64,000 bases of DNA from Symsagittifera roscoffensis (taxonomy: Eukaryota; Xenacoelomorpha; Acoela; Convolutidae). The stretch is from the NCBI RefSeq assembly GCF_963678635.1, contig NC_087066.1, positions 24,966,911 through 25,030,910 on the forward strand, written 5' to 3'. Positions within the stretch are counted from its first letter, which is position 1, and every line of letters begins with the position of its first letter. The translations under genes were made by a program, and so were the position numbers. A model generated the notes under the pieces. The model saw only the letters and a program-made list of their open reading frames with translations. It was not told the DNA's origin and ran no database searches. Shown here piece by piece: positions 43,565 to 56,760 of the stretch.

Positions 43565-45914
43565 CTGAAAAAAAAGCAGGACTCCTTTTCTTGCTTTCCC
43601 ACACTTTTATTTCGTCTTTTAAAACAACTTTCATAACATAGGCAAATACAAAATTGAAAAGAGTTTCTGCATAATGAATTAAATCAATCTTACTCAAGAA
43701 AAGTTTCTTCAGTTATTGGTGGGTTTTCCTAATTGAACTGAAATTGATCAATCTTATTCGGTTCAATCTAAAAAATCACTTCGCATTTTTTATTAATTTA
43801 GGTGGTGAAACATGACCTTTTCTCATTGGTTTGAGCAACATTGTGCGCGTGACGTAACATGTTAACTTGATCAGGATATACACTGCTGAATATATCACTC
43901 AAATCTTTTTAGTTCACTCCTTATTAATGAACCGTTTGTCGCCCCTTAAACTTAAAAATTTAAGGACCCAGATGACCAACTACGAGTGAAAATTCAGGAG
44001 TTATGATTGATTGTTTTCTCAAACAAATAAACTGACAATTGCTAAGGAGTTGTGACAGAGAAATCACAACCTGAGAAAGGCAACTGATCTGGTCAACAGA
44101 GAACTGCGAGAATAAAAGTAGGGCAACACAAGTTGTAGAGATAGACAACTCTGACAATATAATCAGGGCAACATCACTTCTTAAATTGAAAAACTCCGAC
44201 AACAGAAGCAGGGCAACATAACTAGAAGCAAAAGCAGGGCTTTGACTGAAAATATCACTCACAAGTATTAGAACACGGAAGAATACTAGTCAAAATCTGC
44301 ACGAAGGGGCGCTGAGTGAACAAATTGCTGGAAGAAGACCCACGCACTGAAAGAAATTGAAAGAAAAACTGAAATAAATTGATAAATTACAATTAAAAGT
44401 TGTAAAAAGTGTTTATTTGAACCCCATTTTTTGAGCAGGGATGAATTCGCGCTCGTACGCGGTTGCTCAAGTCTGGAAAAAAATCTTTTCCAAATTGTTG
44501 ACGTGCTATTCGTTACCCAATCCATTAGGTTCTGATTCAGATTTAAATATCAAAATAGGACATTTTTCTAAATTTGAACAGCAGTTTGAGGCAATAATTG
44601 TAAATGTAAACATGTAAAGTTTCGCTGTAGTTTACTGAAAAGAGCAACCACACATCTTTTGCAGTTTTTTTATCTATTTTATAATTTAAAAAAATCAGCA
44701 GCCATCTTACCAATTTGATTCTGAAATCTCATATATTAAAATAAATGAGCTCGTATTTCGTGGCAAAACTATGAAAGCTCTAACTGAACTTCCATTAGTC
44801 TCGAATAGACTTTGGAAGAAAGTTTTTTGGTTAACTATGAAATTCATGCCCCAACAGCCTGAATAAAAGAGTAGATGTTGACATTTGACTTAAATAGGAA
44901 ATAAGGGTGACCAAATAGCTTCCCCATATCAATTTGGAAGGTTTTTGATTGCGGGGTATATTTATACGCATTAATACATTGCGTAACGCTTTCAGTATCT
45001 TAAAAATTTCATCATACAAAAATTTTAAAGCTCACATAAAAACTGTACGAATTTTTGTCAAAATGGTAAATTTTTAAACTCCACAACTTTAACAAAAAAG
45101 ATTGAAACTGACAAGTTTATTTTATTTGAAATCAAGAAGTGGATTTTTTCACTGCCGTATAGTATTTGTTTGTAGAAAACTATTCTTTCAATGTCTCAAA
45201 TTAATCCAAACAACAACCCGTCCCTTGCAAATAAATGCCATATTTATTTTGAAAGTCAAAATAAAAAAAACTGCTTGCATCAAGGCAAAATCCTGAAAAT
45301 TCTAATTGCCCTTCAACTGGTCTTAAAATTTGTGACTTTTGTTTACTGTTTCTTTAATATATTATATAATAAGTTTGCGTTGTCAAAATTCATTAAAAAA
45401 AGCTCTAATATCTAGTCAAAAGGTAAAATTATGATGAATTGTCTTGCTTCGGTTACTTTTGGAGAAATTTTGAGTGTGAATATAAAAATGAAACGCCACA
45501 CATAGCAAAATTACGCGTGCGCTTTCAGCATTGTATGAACAATTTACCCTATTCCAAACTATCCTATACCATTCTACCCTATGCCATTATACGCTGCATA
45601 CTAATCTACCCTATACCAATCTAACCTATACTAATCTACCGTATACTAAACTACCCTATACTAATCTGCCATATATACCAGTTTAACCTGCGCCGAGTTG
45701 GGGCATAAAATATGTAATTTTTGAAAGTCCTAATTAGAATCGGAAAGATAGCAGCACGTAATATTTCAATTGAGTTTCAATTTTTGAACTCAATTTGAGT
45801 CTTTCACTTAAGGAAATTGCTCTAAAGACCAAATCGCAATTAAGTCTCAATTTCTGAAAATTGTCTTAATTAACAGGTTTTAATCCCCAATTTTTTTTAA
45901 TATCACGTACAAAC
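43565..45914. other. Gene-poor stretch
   Basis: The missing first exon of the methyltransferase may be here. A candidate GTAAGA donor on the minus strand near 44715 follows a short open frame, but there is not enough to call it. 45539-45690 is a short tandem repeat. Nothing else is supported. Confidence 0.4.
45539..45690. repeat. Minisatellite of about 15 bp units
   Basis: About nine degenerate copies of CTACCCTATACTAAT-like units in tandem. Confidence 0.75.
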
Positions 45915-47288
45915 ATGAAACAAAAACTGCGTAATTTTATCAATTTTCCTTCGAATAATATTTACCAAAATGAATCAAATTTTTTGGGGTCTATCCCAAC
46001 AGAATCAGAGAACGCTTGTAATCGGTGGCCACGAGTTTACCAAAAAACAGGAAACAAAGAAAGGAAACATTCACTGGAAGTATTCAAGGTGGGGAGGTCA
46101 CATAAATGCAAAACGACGGCAGTAACCCGAGATAACATTCCTATTTCCAAGAGAAATGACCAAACTCAGGAAGTATTTCTTGGTCGTTTAGATGCAAGGC
46201 TTCTCGAAATGAAACATGACACAAAAAATCTGCAAGTACCAGTCAAAAGCATCATTATAGCAAACGGCCTGCAGTCTGTGTCCGAAGAAAAAGCCGTTCA
46301 ATTAGTTCATCCTTGCCGGTTGGCAATTAATTGGGCCCTCAATCGACAAAAAATAAATGAGAGACCCAAAGTGCCTTTCATTGTCGACAGACATTTTGAG
46401 GTACCAAAGCAACACGAGGATTTTTGCGTCTTCGATAGCGGCTTTGAAGATCCAGAAAGTGTGTTGAGTTTTAGAGATTGCGACAATATCCAGAGTTTGA
46501 TATTACATCGAGATGTTTGGCTATGTGACGGAACGTTCAAAGTTTGCGCAATTCAATTTTTTCAAATTTACACCATCCAAAATGAACTTGCTGGATTTTA
46601 CTCCCACTGCATTTATGCACTGTTGCCAAACAAAAGAGCGCTCACATACAAAAAGCTACTGAAGGGATTATCAACCATTACCGAAAACACCAAGCCTCAC
46701 CGCATTCTCCTCGATTTCGAACGTGCAGCACTAAATGCTTTCGCTAGTCATCATAACGTAGCGTTGCTTATAGGTTGATATTTTCATTTATGTCAAGCGT
46801 TCAAGCGGAAAACAAAACGACTAAAACGACTGTATGAAACTGATCAAGAACTCCATTTGTCATTGCGCTTGACTCCAGCTCTAGGTTTTGTACCAGTTAA
46901 AGTCGTCAATGCTGCTTTCGACTTGGTTATGGAGAAGTTCGAAAAAGTGTCCGACAGATTTGATCTCGACGACAACATTATTGAAAAAGTTGACGAGGTA
47001 GCCTCATACTTCCAACGCACCTACATTAAAGGCGGAACCATCGGAAGGATTTCTCGTCACCCTCTTTTTTCAGTAAATCTTTGGAATCATTCAAATAAGC
47101 AGCTTGTGGAATAATAAGGACAACAAATGCTGTAGAAGGCTGGCATTTTGGCATTGCTACTCTCAGTAAACCACCCATCCATTCACACCTTTCTGGAACA
47201 AATCAAACTGGATGCTGCCAATCATAACTTCAATATAATGAAAGCAAGGGGGGAAACAACATTCCCTGTCGCAAGAGGTACAGAGTAG
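45915..47288 (+). pseudogene. MULE-type transposase pseudogene
   Basis: The ATG at 45915 opens 287 codons to TGA 46777-46779. The same frame then continues to TAA 47112-47114, and two further frame changes are needed to reach 47288. The body matches the MULE transposase domain associated with FLYWCH/Mutator-like elements: WLCDGTFKV (first catalytic Asp), YALLPNKRALTYKKLL, ILLDFERAALNAF (second Asp), YFHLCQAFKRK right after the TGA (a Cys or Trp is usual at that position), and TTNAVEGWH (the usual TNN-EGWH block) in a shifted frame. An N-terminal zinc finger is not evident. Terminal inverted repeats were not found nearby, so it is a fossil fragment rather than a mobile copy. Confidence 0.75.
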
Positions 47289-50200
47289 TGAATGAGAAAG
47301 TAAAAAAAAATGCAATAATTTCAACAAAGATTCTATTTTTACATATTTGTATTCTCTCGCGCAATTAAGTCATTCCTAGTTGTGTTTATTTCATCAAATT
47401 TTATGAATTTTTCAAAAATTTACTTGAACCTCTAAAAACATACAATTTTTGATTGGCCGTAGATGGCTGATATTTTGAGAGATAATAGAGGCCAATATCA
47501 AAATAATTTTATCTTCTCCCTCACCCCGCTACCCAGTACCACCTTGGCCTGGTACTGGAGGGTCTACCCCTCCTTTTGTGATTGATTAGTCAAACCTTCA
47601 GTAATTTCTTTCGGTTTAAAAAAAAATGCATTATCCGCTCAGCTAGGTGAAATTGATATGATATGACTTTTGCTTGTTTAAGAAATAGACGCAACGCATT
47701 TCTATAGCAAAATTGGATTAAAATTTCTGCTCGTTCATGCTTTGAACTACTCTCCATTTTGAACAAGCAAATTTTTCGTTGCTTCGATATTTGTTCACGT
47801 GCGTCAATTATTCTTTGATCTTAATTAATGGTTCTTTGATTTGTTCGGAAATATGTTGTTTCGGATTCTTCAAGAGGAAGGGGTAAGTTTCAATTGCTTT
47901 AATTATAGTGTAGAATGGTATAAGGTAGATAGGCGCTTGGAATCGAAAAAACATAACAGCGCGATTAACTTAGTCCAAAAACATAGACAACATTTTCTTA
48001 GCCCACTCTCATTTTAAAATTAATTTTAAATATTGATTGGTTTTTTTGGTTGACTAGCAAAAAGCATGCTCCTAAAATAGAAATCTTGACATAAATCCTT
48101 AAGTAGAACCATAGAGCAGCTTAAGTTCATGACAATACATTTATAATCTCGAATTTAACGCTGATTGCGCTGAATTTCAGTTCAGTTAATAAAAATGACC
48201 TAACTGTTCGATATTTTGTTTGCTATGAAAATTTTCCCAGCGAAGCTCAACGTACAGTACGTTCTGATGCATTCCGCATCTACGACTACATGATTAGGAT
48301 CAACTATTGGGTCCTAAATTTTTGAATCGGGTTTTTCGCCGGATTTTCAACATGCTAATGGAAAGTTTGAATTCTGCCCTTAGATGAATTCATTTTGGCT
48401 AAATTAAGAAATCTTAAAACTCGATGACTTGATGAAACTCCAAAAAAATGGCAAAAGAATTGTTTTCATTTTGTAGATTAATATTTTTCGGAAAATATTT
48501 CACCTATACGCTAGATGAAGTGGCATAATTTAGTTTTTGTAACGTTTCGTTTTACTTCTAAATAGCTTGTTTAAAAACAAATTTGAACAATTTCTGAGCC
48601 GGAGCAAAACGCGGCTAGCGCGTTATTCAAAAATATTTTAACGTGCGTTAGTTTTACCAAATGAGCCAATTTGATATATAGGGAAACCGCCCAAAAGTTT
48701 AGCAAAAAAATGAGCATACCGAATTTTGTTCGGGAGGCAGTTGATAATGACTTCGCATCTGTATTTTTCAATAACCAGAAGCGGCTCTTTTCCAGTTTCC
48801 CCCCTCCTTTGAAATTCAATTTTGAAAAGTCTATTTAACGTTGCCATAATGCAATGAAATTTGGCGTGGTGAACAAATCGACAATTCTGAACAAATTTGT
48901 TCTTCATACTTTACAGCGTAACATCACACATTTAGCCGTAATAACATGTAAAACAAACGTAAAACTCGGTATTTTGAAAGGGGAGGACTGGAAAAGAGCC
49001 CCAGAAGCATATCAATATGGAAGTCTTGATTAAAATGTGGTGAAATCCTGTCCCAAAAAGTCTCTGCTCTTACTCGGCCTCCTCTCTACGGGACTTTACG
49101 GCATTTATATGTGGCTCTAATTGTAATATAAAATACCTTTTCTGCGCACCTACTGCAATTTATTATCAAAAAGACTATGTGAAATTTTTTGCAACTGTCG
49201 TACCTGATTAGAGTCCGTTGTTGGCTGGCAAAAGTAAAACTTCAGATAGCTTTCTGGGTCAAAAAATCTCCCGTAGTTTTCTTTCTTTTCATCAAATGAA
49301 ACGGTTGAAAGGGACATTTGGTATGTTTCGAAGCAATTGACGAATTAAATTAACATGAGTAATCTCTGCAAATCTTTGTTGGACGATAAATTGAGATAAA
49401 TTATATGCTCTTTCAAAATTTGAACTAATTTAGGTCATTGCTAAAGTATTTTGGGTCATTGCTTTACTACGAAGATCAAACTCAAACTTCTCAGGTCGAG
49501 ATCCGCGACTTAAGTACAGACCGGCGAGCCACAAAGTTTTTCCATCATTCGAAATTAGGAGCCCAAATTGTGTACCAGATAGGCGCACAGTTTTCAAAAC
49601 TGTTTAGAAATGTAAATTTGTCGGCACATCAGTTTTTTCATGAATTATATGCAACGAGCTCAAATAGCTAGTTGTTCCGGATTTCGCAAATTGAGAGCGG
49701 ATTCTGCAAAATCGTTTGTAGGTTCCATAAATTGTTTCAGAACCCACAAATGTTGACTGTTTTGAGCAGACAGTGTGTTAGCTATTTGATTGTGGAATCC
49801 AAAACAGCAAAAAGATGTCTAAAACTAGCTATGCTTTAAACTCCGCCACAAATTTCTTTTCAACTTGTTGCGAAAAATTCACAAAATACACAATTGAGCC
49901 TCGTATATGCGAGTCAGTCAACTATAGCCATTTTGGATCTTGTGAGTCAAAACATAGCACACTAGTGCCGAATACAGTCAAACACAGTTTTTTCTTCGGT
50001 CGAGTCGGTCAAAAATAGCCAGTTTGTGCCGAGTCGGTCGAAACTTAGCATGCTTGCGTCGAAAACAGTCGAACATATTCTTTCTTTGATCGAATCGGTC
50101 AAAACATAACCAGCTTATAGCGACCATGGTTTATCCGCTACCTGCGCGACTCAAAAAATGAGTAACCAAACAAACTTAAGTGCGACTAATCCTCATTTTG

Positions 50201-50930
50201 CAATGGGCACGCTTTTTCTTCGCTTAATTTTCCAATATGTACATAATTTAGACAATTGATTTTTGCGAACCGTCAGTCATATGTTTTATTAAAAAAGCAA
50301 GAAGAGTTTTTATTATAAAGCTTTTTGATTATAATCAGAAACAGATCTGTGGTTCCGAACACAGTACTCCGCTTTATTGACTAATTTTGAGTCTTTCACG
50401 AGGGTTTGTCAGATTAATTTCTGGACTGATGTGACGTTATATCAGACTGTATTGCTATCATTTTTTGACGGAATTGAGAATTTTCCAGAGTTTTGCAACC
50501 AAAACTTTATATTTGTAGACTATGTCCGCAATCTTAAACTCTGTCCAGCTTACGAGCGGTCAGTCGCGGAATTGTATTCTGCGTGATTTTTAATTCCGGT
50601 TGATTGACACGTCTTTTAAACAGACCTCGATCCCGGGGCCTTTCAGGTTTAATTTAAATTTATTTAGCTGGAGATAATTGAAGTTCGCCTTTAAGAAATC
50701 TTTAGTAGTAAAATGCACACTCAAAAAATTCTCACTGTCAAGAAAAACTGGTCTAAGTTTGGTTATCGAGGTCGAAATATACAGAAGAACAGATGAATTT
50801 GAGTCACTTACTATTGAAAACTCCCCCTTATTTTCATTTTTTTATACTCTAATTGAAGCGCGTTTAGCATGTTGTGGGTTTTTCTTATTTTTACCCAAAA
50901 GAAAAACTTGCAATCTTAAATATCACCTTT
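47289..50930. other. Gene-poor stretch
   Basis: 3.6 kb, AT-rich. An 89-codon minus-strand frame at 48638-48907 has ordinary composition but no splice or domain support. Motifs of the GTCGA(A/G)TCGGTC type repeat loosely at 49.9-50.1 kb. Nothing else is supported. Confidence 0.45.
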
Positions 50931-51472
50931 TTGTTCCGACTTTCGATACGAAAGTAACGGAATATTTGTGCTCTGGGTGGTTTTTTTTCCTTCAGACAAA
51001 TTTCGACTTTTTAACTAGCCATTTTTGACGGAATTTTTTTATATCATTCAAAAGGTATTGTTGTCCTGAGCCTAAATTTGAAAAGGAATTTCACTTGTGA
51101 TCATTTTTCGTAGAGTTATGAGGGTTTAAATATTGCCATTTTGGCCATTTTGACCAATTTGGGACAATTAACGCGCGATATAATTCGCGCTATTAACGCG
51201 TAAGCGGAGATTTAATCCGTCTTATGAATCGTTCCAAATTGTTTGAACGAAGCTTATTTGCCATAATTGATTTGTTAAAAAGAACAAAATCTCTCATTTT
51301 GATCTTTATATGGCGTGTGGGGGGATGATTTTCATAAAAAAATCAAATTAAAAAAAAAAAATTCATTTTATTTTATTTCATTTAATTTTTTTTATGCTAT
51401 TACTGCTGCTCCATAAACCTTTAAAGGCAGTCGGAACATTCAGGGCTTCGCCCTGATACGAGCAGTCTTGTT
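50931..51472 (-). repeat. Dispersed repeat family A, inverted copy
   Basis: Reverse complement of the unit at 51906-52417. It begins TTGTTCCGACTTTCGATACG, contains GGGACAATTAACGCGCGATA, and ends with the hairpin module (CAGGGCTTCGCCCTG) followed by AGCAGTCTTGTT. With the next copy it forms an inverted pair of about 0.5 kb arms around 51473-51905. Confidence 0.8.
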
Positions 51473-51561
51473 TACTTTTTACCGGACTTTTTTTTTACTT
51501 TTTACCGAAATCCATTAAATCATCATCAAGGTCATCATCCAAATAATTTGCCCCGTTCTCG

Positions 51562-51687
51562 TTAACAGGACAGCATGACTTTCATTAGGTTTCCGAAGCT
51601 CTTTTGAACATTTCCAGTCTGCTCAACTTTGTTCATCTGCTGTTGAAGGTCTGCGGTGAACGGATATAGTAGTGCAAAACGGGTTGT
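51562..51687 (-). CDS. Possible terminal host exon enclosed by family A repeats
   Basis: On the minus strand, after a good acceptor (TGCTTTCTACCCGTTACAG), 41 codons run to TAA 51562-51564: RFALLYPFTADLQQQMNK, VEQTGNVQKSFGNLMKVM. A second frame directly downstream reads an acidic tail (YLDDDLDDDLMDF) to a stop near 51498, so a frame slip before the TAA may have truncated it. Composition is gene-like and GC-richer than the flanks. Family not recognised. It could be a real last exon, or a host fragment carried between the repeat arms. Confidence 0.35.
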   Translation of the reverse strand, partial: TTRFALLYPFTADLQQQMNKVEQTGNVQKSFGNLMKVMLSC

Positions 51688-51905
51688 CTGTAACGGGTAG
51701 AAAGCAGAACGGATTTTGAAAACCTTGCATTAATGTGATATCTTATTAAAAAGCGCTGGAAATGGTCTTTTGATCACTTTAATTTTAAATCCCGCAGGCC
51801 TAAAAGCTGTTGTGCGTGCTCAGATACATGTGCTTATATCAGTACGAAGCGATGATTGTTGAGACTTCGATTCAACGCCCTGATGCAGTTTTTGAACACA
51901 AAAAG

Positions 51906-52417
51906 AACAAGACTGCTCGTATCACGGCGAAGCCCTGAATGTTCCGACTGCATTTTTAGGTCTCTGGAGCAGTAATAGCATGAAAAAATTAAATTGAATG
52001 AATTTTTTTTAATTTGAGTTTTTTTTGAAAATCATCCCCCCACACGCTAGATAAAGTACAAAATGATAAATTTTAATCCAAGTAACAAATTAATTATGGC
52101 AATTAAGCTTCCTTCAACCAATTTCGAACAATTTCCAAGACGGATTAAATCTACGCTTACGCGTGAATAGCGTAAAATATATCGCGCTTTAATTGTCCCA
52201 AATTGGCCAAAATGGCGGTCTATAAACCCCCATAACTTCACGAAAAAAAAACTCAGGTAAATTATCTTTTCAGGTTTGAGCTCAGGACAACAATATCTTT
52301 TGAATTATTTTATAAAAATCCGTCAATAATGGCTAGTTAGAAAGTTGAAATTTGTCTGAAGAAAAAAACCCACCCCGAGCACAAAGATTCCGTTACTTTT
52401 GTTACGAAAGTCGGAAC
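51906..52417 (+). repeat. Dispersed repeat family A, direct copy
   Basis: Begins ACAAGACTGCTCGTATCACG, hairpin CGGCGAAGCCCTG, then GTTCCGACTGC; middle contains CTTACGCGTGAATAGCG and TTGTCCCAAATTGGCCAAAA; ends CGAGCACAAAGATTCCGTTA and GAAAGTCGGAACAA. The two ends share an inverted TGTTCCGAC/GTCGGAACA element. No ORF conserved between copies. Confidence 0.82.
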
Positions 52418-52878
52418 AACAAGACTGCTCGTATCAGGGTAAAGCCCTAAATGTTCCGACTGCCTTTTAAGGTCTATGAAGCAGTAATAACCTGAAAAAC
52501 TAAATATGAAAAAAAAAGAAAAAATTTGAGTTTTTTTGTGAAAATCATCCCCCACACGCCCTATAAAGTACAAAATGATAAATTTTGCTTCTAGTAACAG
52601 ATGAATTATGGCAAATAAGCGTCCTTCAACCAATTTGCAACAATTTCTAAGACGGATTAACTCTACACTTACTCGTTAATAGCGCGAAATATATCGCGCG
52701 TTAATTGTCCCAAATTGGCCGAAATGCCAGGGTTTAAACCCCCATATTTTTACCAAAAAAGATTACAGTTGAAAAAATTTCGTCAAAATGGCTTTTAAAA
52801 AGTCGAAATTTGTCTGAAAGAAAAAAACCCACTCCGAGCACAAATATTCCTTTATTTTTGTATCGAAAGTCGGAACAA
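52418..52878 (+). repeat. Dispersed repeat family A, second direct copy in tandem
   Basis: Head-to-tail with the previous unit: ACAAGACTGCTCGTATCAGG to GAAAGTCGGAACAA, with the same block order and scattered differences. Confidence 0.82.
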
Positions 52879-55659
52879 TTATTGACATATGGCAATAGAA
52901 CACGTATCGCAACACAAGAAATGAGAAAAGTCGTGCAATTCAAGCCAATTGGACTGCAATTCGGATTTTTTTACTGATATATATCTACGCGTTTCATGAA
53001 GCATTTTGTAACCAATTTTCCGTTTCAGGTTATCCGAATTGATTTTTCGAGATCTTCCAAAACACTAGTGTGGCCCTTTTTGGTACAATAAGATTAATAT
53101 CGACATTTTAAAGTCTTTTTCCTCAAATTGTATGATTTCGGCGCCAAATGCTCTCTTAAAAAGTACCAAGGTTGCTCAGCAAAAAAATGATGTAGTAAGA
53201 TAGTAGCGGAACACGCTAAAATAACCATTGTCATTGGCATATATGGTTGCACATATTCGGCCAAATAGGTTTGGATGGTCTAGTGTGATTAGATCTACTA
53301 ATAAAAGTACCCTAGCTGTTGAAAAAATTTTGCGGAAAAAGGAGTTTTCAGTCCCCTACCCGAAATTCTATTGAACCACCTTGAGTTTTAGGCTTCGGCA
53401 GGAAATATGGTAACTTTTTTAAAAACTACCTGAAAAACAAAAGCACTATGTTCGAAATGGTCCCATATTTTTTCACTAAAATACAAAGTCCAGTGTGCAG
53501 TAAGGCTCAGCTTTGAATAATTGATCCACCGGATCCTTATACAAAATTGAAGTGACACCTTTTGCGAACTAAAACTATGATAGATAGCGGCCCACTAACA
53601 TTCAAAAAAACTAAATTTCAAAGCGAGCTGTTGAAAGAAGATGACCATGACTGGTGCAGAGCTAACGAAATGGCTATTAACACCAGAAAATATATATTGA
53701 TGGAAAATGGGATAATTTGCAATAGTAAACATCATTTTAAATTAGAAGAAAACATGCTTTCCGTCCAAATAATTTGAAACAATTATGTACTATGTTAGAC
53801 AAAACATTGAAATATAACGATCGTGTAAATAATTTATGCATCAAAATAGCCAAACTTTTTAAAGTTTTTTATCGCGCTTGGAACTGATTTTTTCTAAGCT
53901 TCCTGATTCCAGTTTTTTAAACTAAATTTAGTTCCAGTCATTTCAAACGGTCTGCTAGTTAATAGATGCACGTCTGATGAAAATCTAAATAAAAATTTGT
54001 TGGCTCAAAAAATGTCGCGTATTATTTCGTTCAACAGAAATTTGACCCTAGTAGTAATGCATCGTGTTCTGGATCCTAAGACGGGGGTCCTCACGTAGAA
54101 AAAAGGGTCGCGCAGGGACCCTTTTTAGGGTCCTTTTTTGGAGGACCCTAAAACTAAGATTTTGTAAAAAAAAAAATTTTGCACCCATTGAGCAGAAGAC
54201 TCCCTACTTAGAATCTTGTTAAGCTTAGCTTAACAACAAGGGCCACGTTACAAAATTCTTTGAAATTCAAATTTTTAGGGGTCTTAATTATCGGTCCTGG
54301 TTAATTATATGAATCAAATTCATTGATATATTTAATTCGGTCAAATGAGCTTCGGATCTCGTTGAAATTTTTTAGTAAAGGAGGAACTGATTTTTATGGT
54401 ATGTAATAAAAAAACTCGCCGGCGAGTTTGGCAGCGTGGCTTAACTGTTGGCAGCAAAAATCTTTTTGCCCAACTTGAGCTTTATTTTATGGTGAAAAGG
54501 CAGTGAATTGAAATCTTTCGCTAAAGGCGGCGGATGTTTCTGGGCAAGTTATAGCAAATGGTAAACTTGTCAAATTTTGAAAACAGAAAAATGAAATTAG
54601 AGGGAACATGGTGTACTGAAGATAAAGATAATTAACTTATAAAATTTAGAGCGTTTTCAAACATACAAAAAATTCAAAGTTCCAAACCGGGGATGAACAG
54701 TATGCCGTGTTTCTTGAGAGGGGAATGGAAATTTCAATGCGGAAAGGACGCTTGGAAAAAGGCAAAGGGAAAAAGAATATAAAAAAATCCACCGAGATTT
54801 TGCAAAAACTTCGAAGATTTTTACAAAAAAAAGTGTTTCCGATGGTTCATTTGCTTTTATACCGCCGGAAACAAGTCAAGTTCAAAAATATCTGCTAGGT
54901 ACTTTCTTATCTCCACTGGCTGAAAAGTAGCAAATTGGAGAGGTGTTGGAAAAAAACTGGATAAAATCTGTTCAAATTGGATAAAGTCGAGTAACTCCAT
55001 TTGACTTAGAAATAATTCAAGAAATGTATTCGTCCTTAAAACAAAAACAAATTTATTATGAAAGTTCTAACCGAAATATTTTTTTCTAGCTGTTTTTCAC
55101 TTTTGTTATTTTTAATAACTTTATTTACGACGTTTTATTTAAGTTGAGACCTTATGGCGGCTAAGTTGGTATCAAAAATTTTGCCTTGGAAAAACACTTG
55201 AACGACTCCTACATTTAATGATTGCACCCTTTTTTGCAGGATGCAGCGGATTAAAACATGAACTTATCAGGAGTGTCAAAAGTACTGTTATATGTTGCCC
55301 TGGAACTATAACAACAACTTTTTGAGTAGAATAGTTTTGTGTCTTCTCAAAAACCAGAAATCTATCATTGAATTTTTTAGCTGCATTATGTTAAGCAAAT
55401 AATTTTTGAACACTGACAGTCTTGAGCTTTGTCATGTGCACACCACCATATGTCCACATGTCTACAAAACATCGATCTCGAATAAACTTATTTCTTCCCA
55501 TACCAGAAAAACAATTGGAATTTTGAGACCTATCAGCAACTTTGCGGCAGTCTCTTTTTAGTTAATGGCCTTGAACGGTTTCACGGTTTGTATAGCGTTC
55601 ATTTGAGCCGCTCAGTAAATCAATGAATAATTGTTGACTTTCTTGTTTGCCTAACTATA
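52879..55659. other. Gene-poor stretch
   Basis: 2.8 kb, AT-rich. It includes a possible LINE RT remnant at 53562-53777 and a small imperfect palindrome with repeated AGGGTCC(T/C)TTTTT blocks near 54112-54145. Otherwise nothing is supported. Confidence 0.45.
53562..53777 (+). pseudogene. Possible LINE reverse-transcriptase remnant
   Basis: A 71-codon frame with HDWCRANEMAINTRKYILM, which resembles the W-C-x2-N-x-M-x-I-N-x2-K block following the catalytic box in LINE RTs. Nothing before or after extends the match, so this is a short relic or coincidence. Confidence 0.35.
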
Positions 55660-56350
55660 CTTAATAGCTTTTTTTTACTTACTTATTTTCTGTCTCTCTT
55701 ATCAATTACTTATTCTTTTTTGTTAACCTACCTCCTCGCTTAGTTATCTCACTCTACCTATTTTTTTAAATTTTATTTATTTTATTTACTTTGATTCAAC
55801 TTCTTTTCTTTTTGCTTTTTGTTTTTCAATTTACATGATTAGTTTTTTGCTTTAATTTAGTTTTTTTTACGTTACTCTTTACTTACATACTAATACACAT
55901 ACATTTTACATAGATACATACAAACATACTTATACATACATATATACAGACAGACAAAACAACATGCGTACATTACTTCACTTTGCCTAACTTTACTTCT
56001 TTTACTTATTTCACTTATTTTTTTACATGACTCAAAAATAATCCACAACACCTAGAGTTGTTTTTTTTAAATGCATTTAGTGGTAATTTTTTTTTACTTT
56101 ACTTTAGTTTGCCTCACTTCATCTTTCTTTCGTTTACTTCACCAACTCACCTACTCGCTTACTTATTTACTTACTTACTTACTTACTTACTTATCTACTT
56201 ACGTACTTACTTACCTACTTGCCTACATCTTACTCACCTACTTAAAGATTGACGTACTTGCTGAATTGCTTATTTCTTACTTTCTTAATTACTTACTTAC
56301 TTTTTTACTTACTTACTTTTTACTTTCTTCCTTGTTACTTACTTAGATTG
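55660..56350. repeat. Degenerate (ACTT)n array, left arm
   Basis: Degenerate TTAC repeat, purest near 56155-56225. It is the inverted counterpart of the AAGT array at the right. Frames across it give meaningless YLLTYLLT peptides. Confidence 0.85.
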
Positions 56351-56760
56351 CCTTGTGGATGGATTGATGTTAAGATATTCGGGTGGCTGACAGGATGGAT
56401 TATGAGTAAATTGATTGCTGCTGTATGGTTGGTTGGACGGAACAATGGATGAAATATTGGCTCGTTGGTTGAATGGATTTATAGCTGACTGGGTATTTAG
56501 ATGGATGGGTAGATTGATGCCGCTTGAATGGATGTCTTAATGGATAGATAGCTTTGTGGATGGATGGATGAAAGGATGAACGATGAGTAGATAGATCGCT
56601 GCTGTATGAATAGTTGGACGAATCAATGGGTAACATAATGGCTCATCGGATGACGCGATGGTTGGTTGGCTGGTTTCATAGTTGCTTGATGAATAGATGA
56701 CTGGTTGAATGGATGCTTGAAAGGTTAAAGAGATGGAACTTTTTACAAATGGTGGATGGC
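56350..56760. repeat. Degenerate (GGAT)n array, left arm
   Basis: GGATGGAT- and TGGTTGGA-type units, heavily diverged; inverted counterpart of 59590-60360. Confidence 0.8.

Noticed and set aside
466-46779. Several in-frame TGA codons (466, 14920, 20462, 24227, 46777) suggested TGA might encode tryptophan.
   Set aside because: Believable host exons use TGG for Trp and end normally; all in-frame TGAs lie in transposable elements that also contain TAA/TAG stops and frameshifts. Nonsense decay explains them.
48638-48907. 89-codon minus-strand ORF with ordinary composition.
   Set aside because: No domain, splice site or neighbouring exon supports it.
56058-56452. Open frames with YLLTYLLTYLL-type peptides.
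   Set aside because: Translation of the ACTT repeat; no start, splice or domain evidence.
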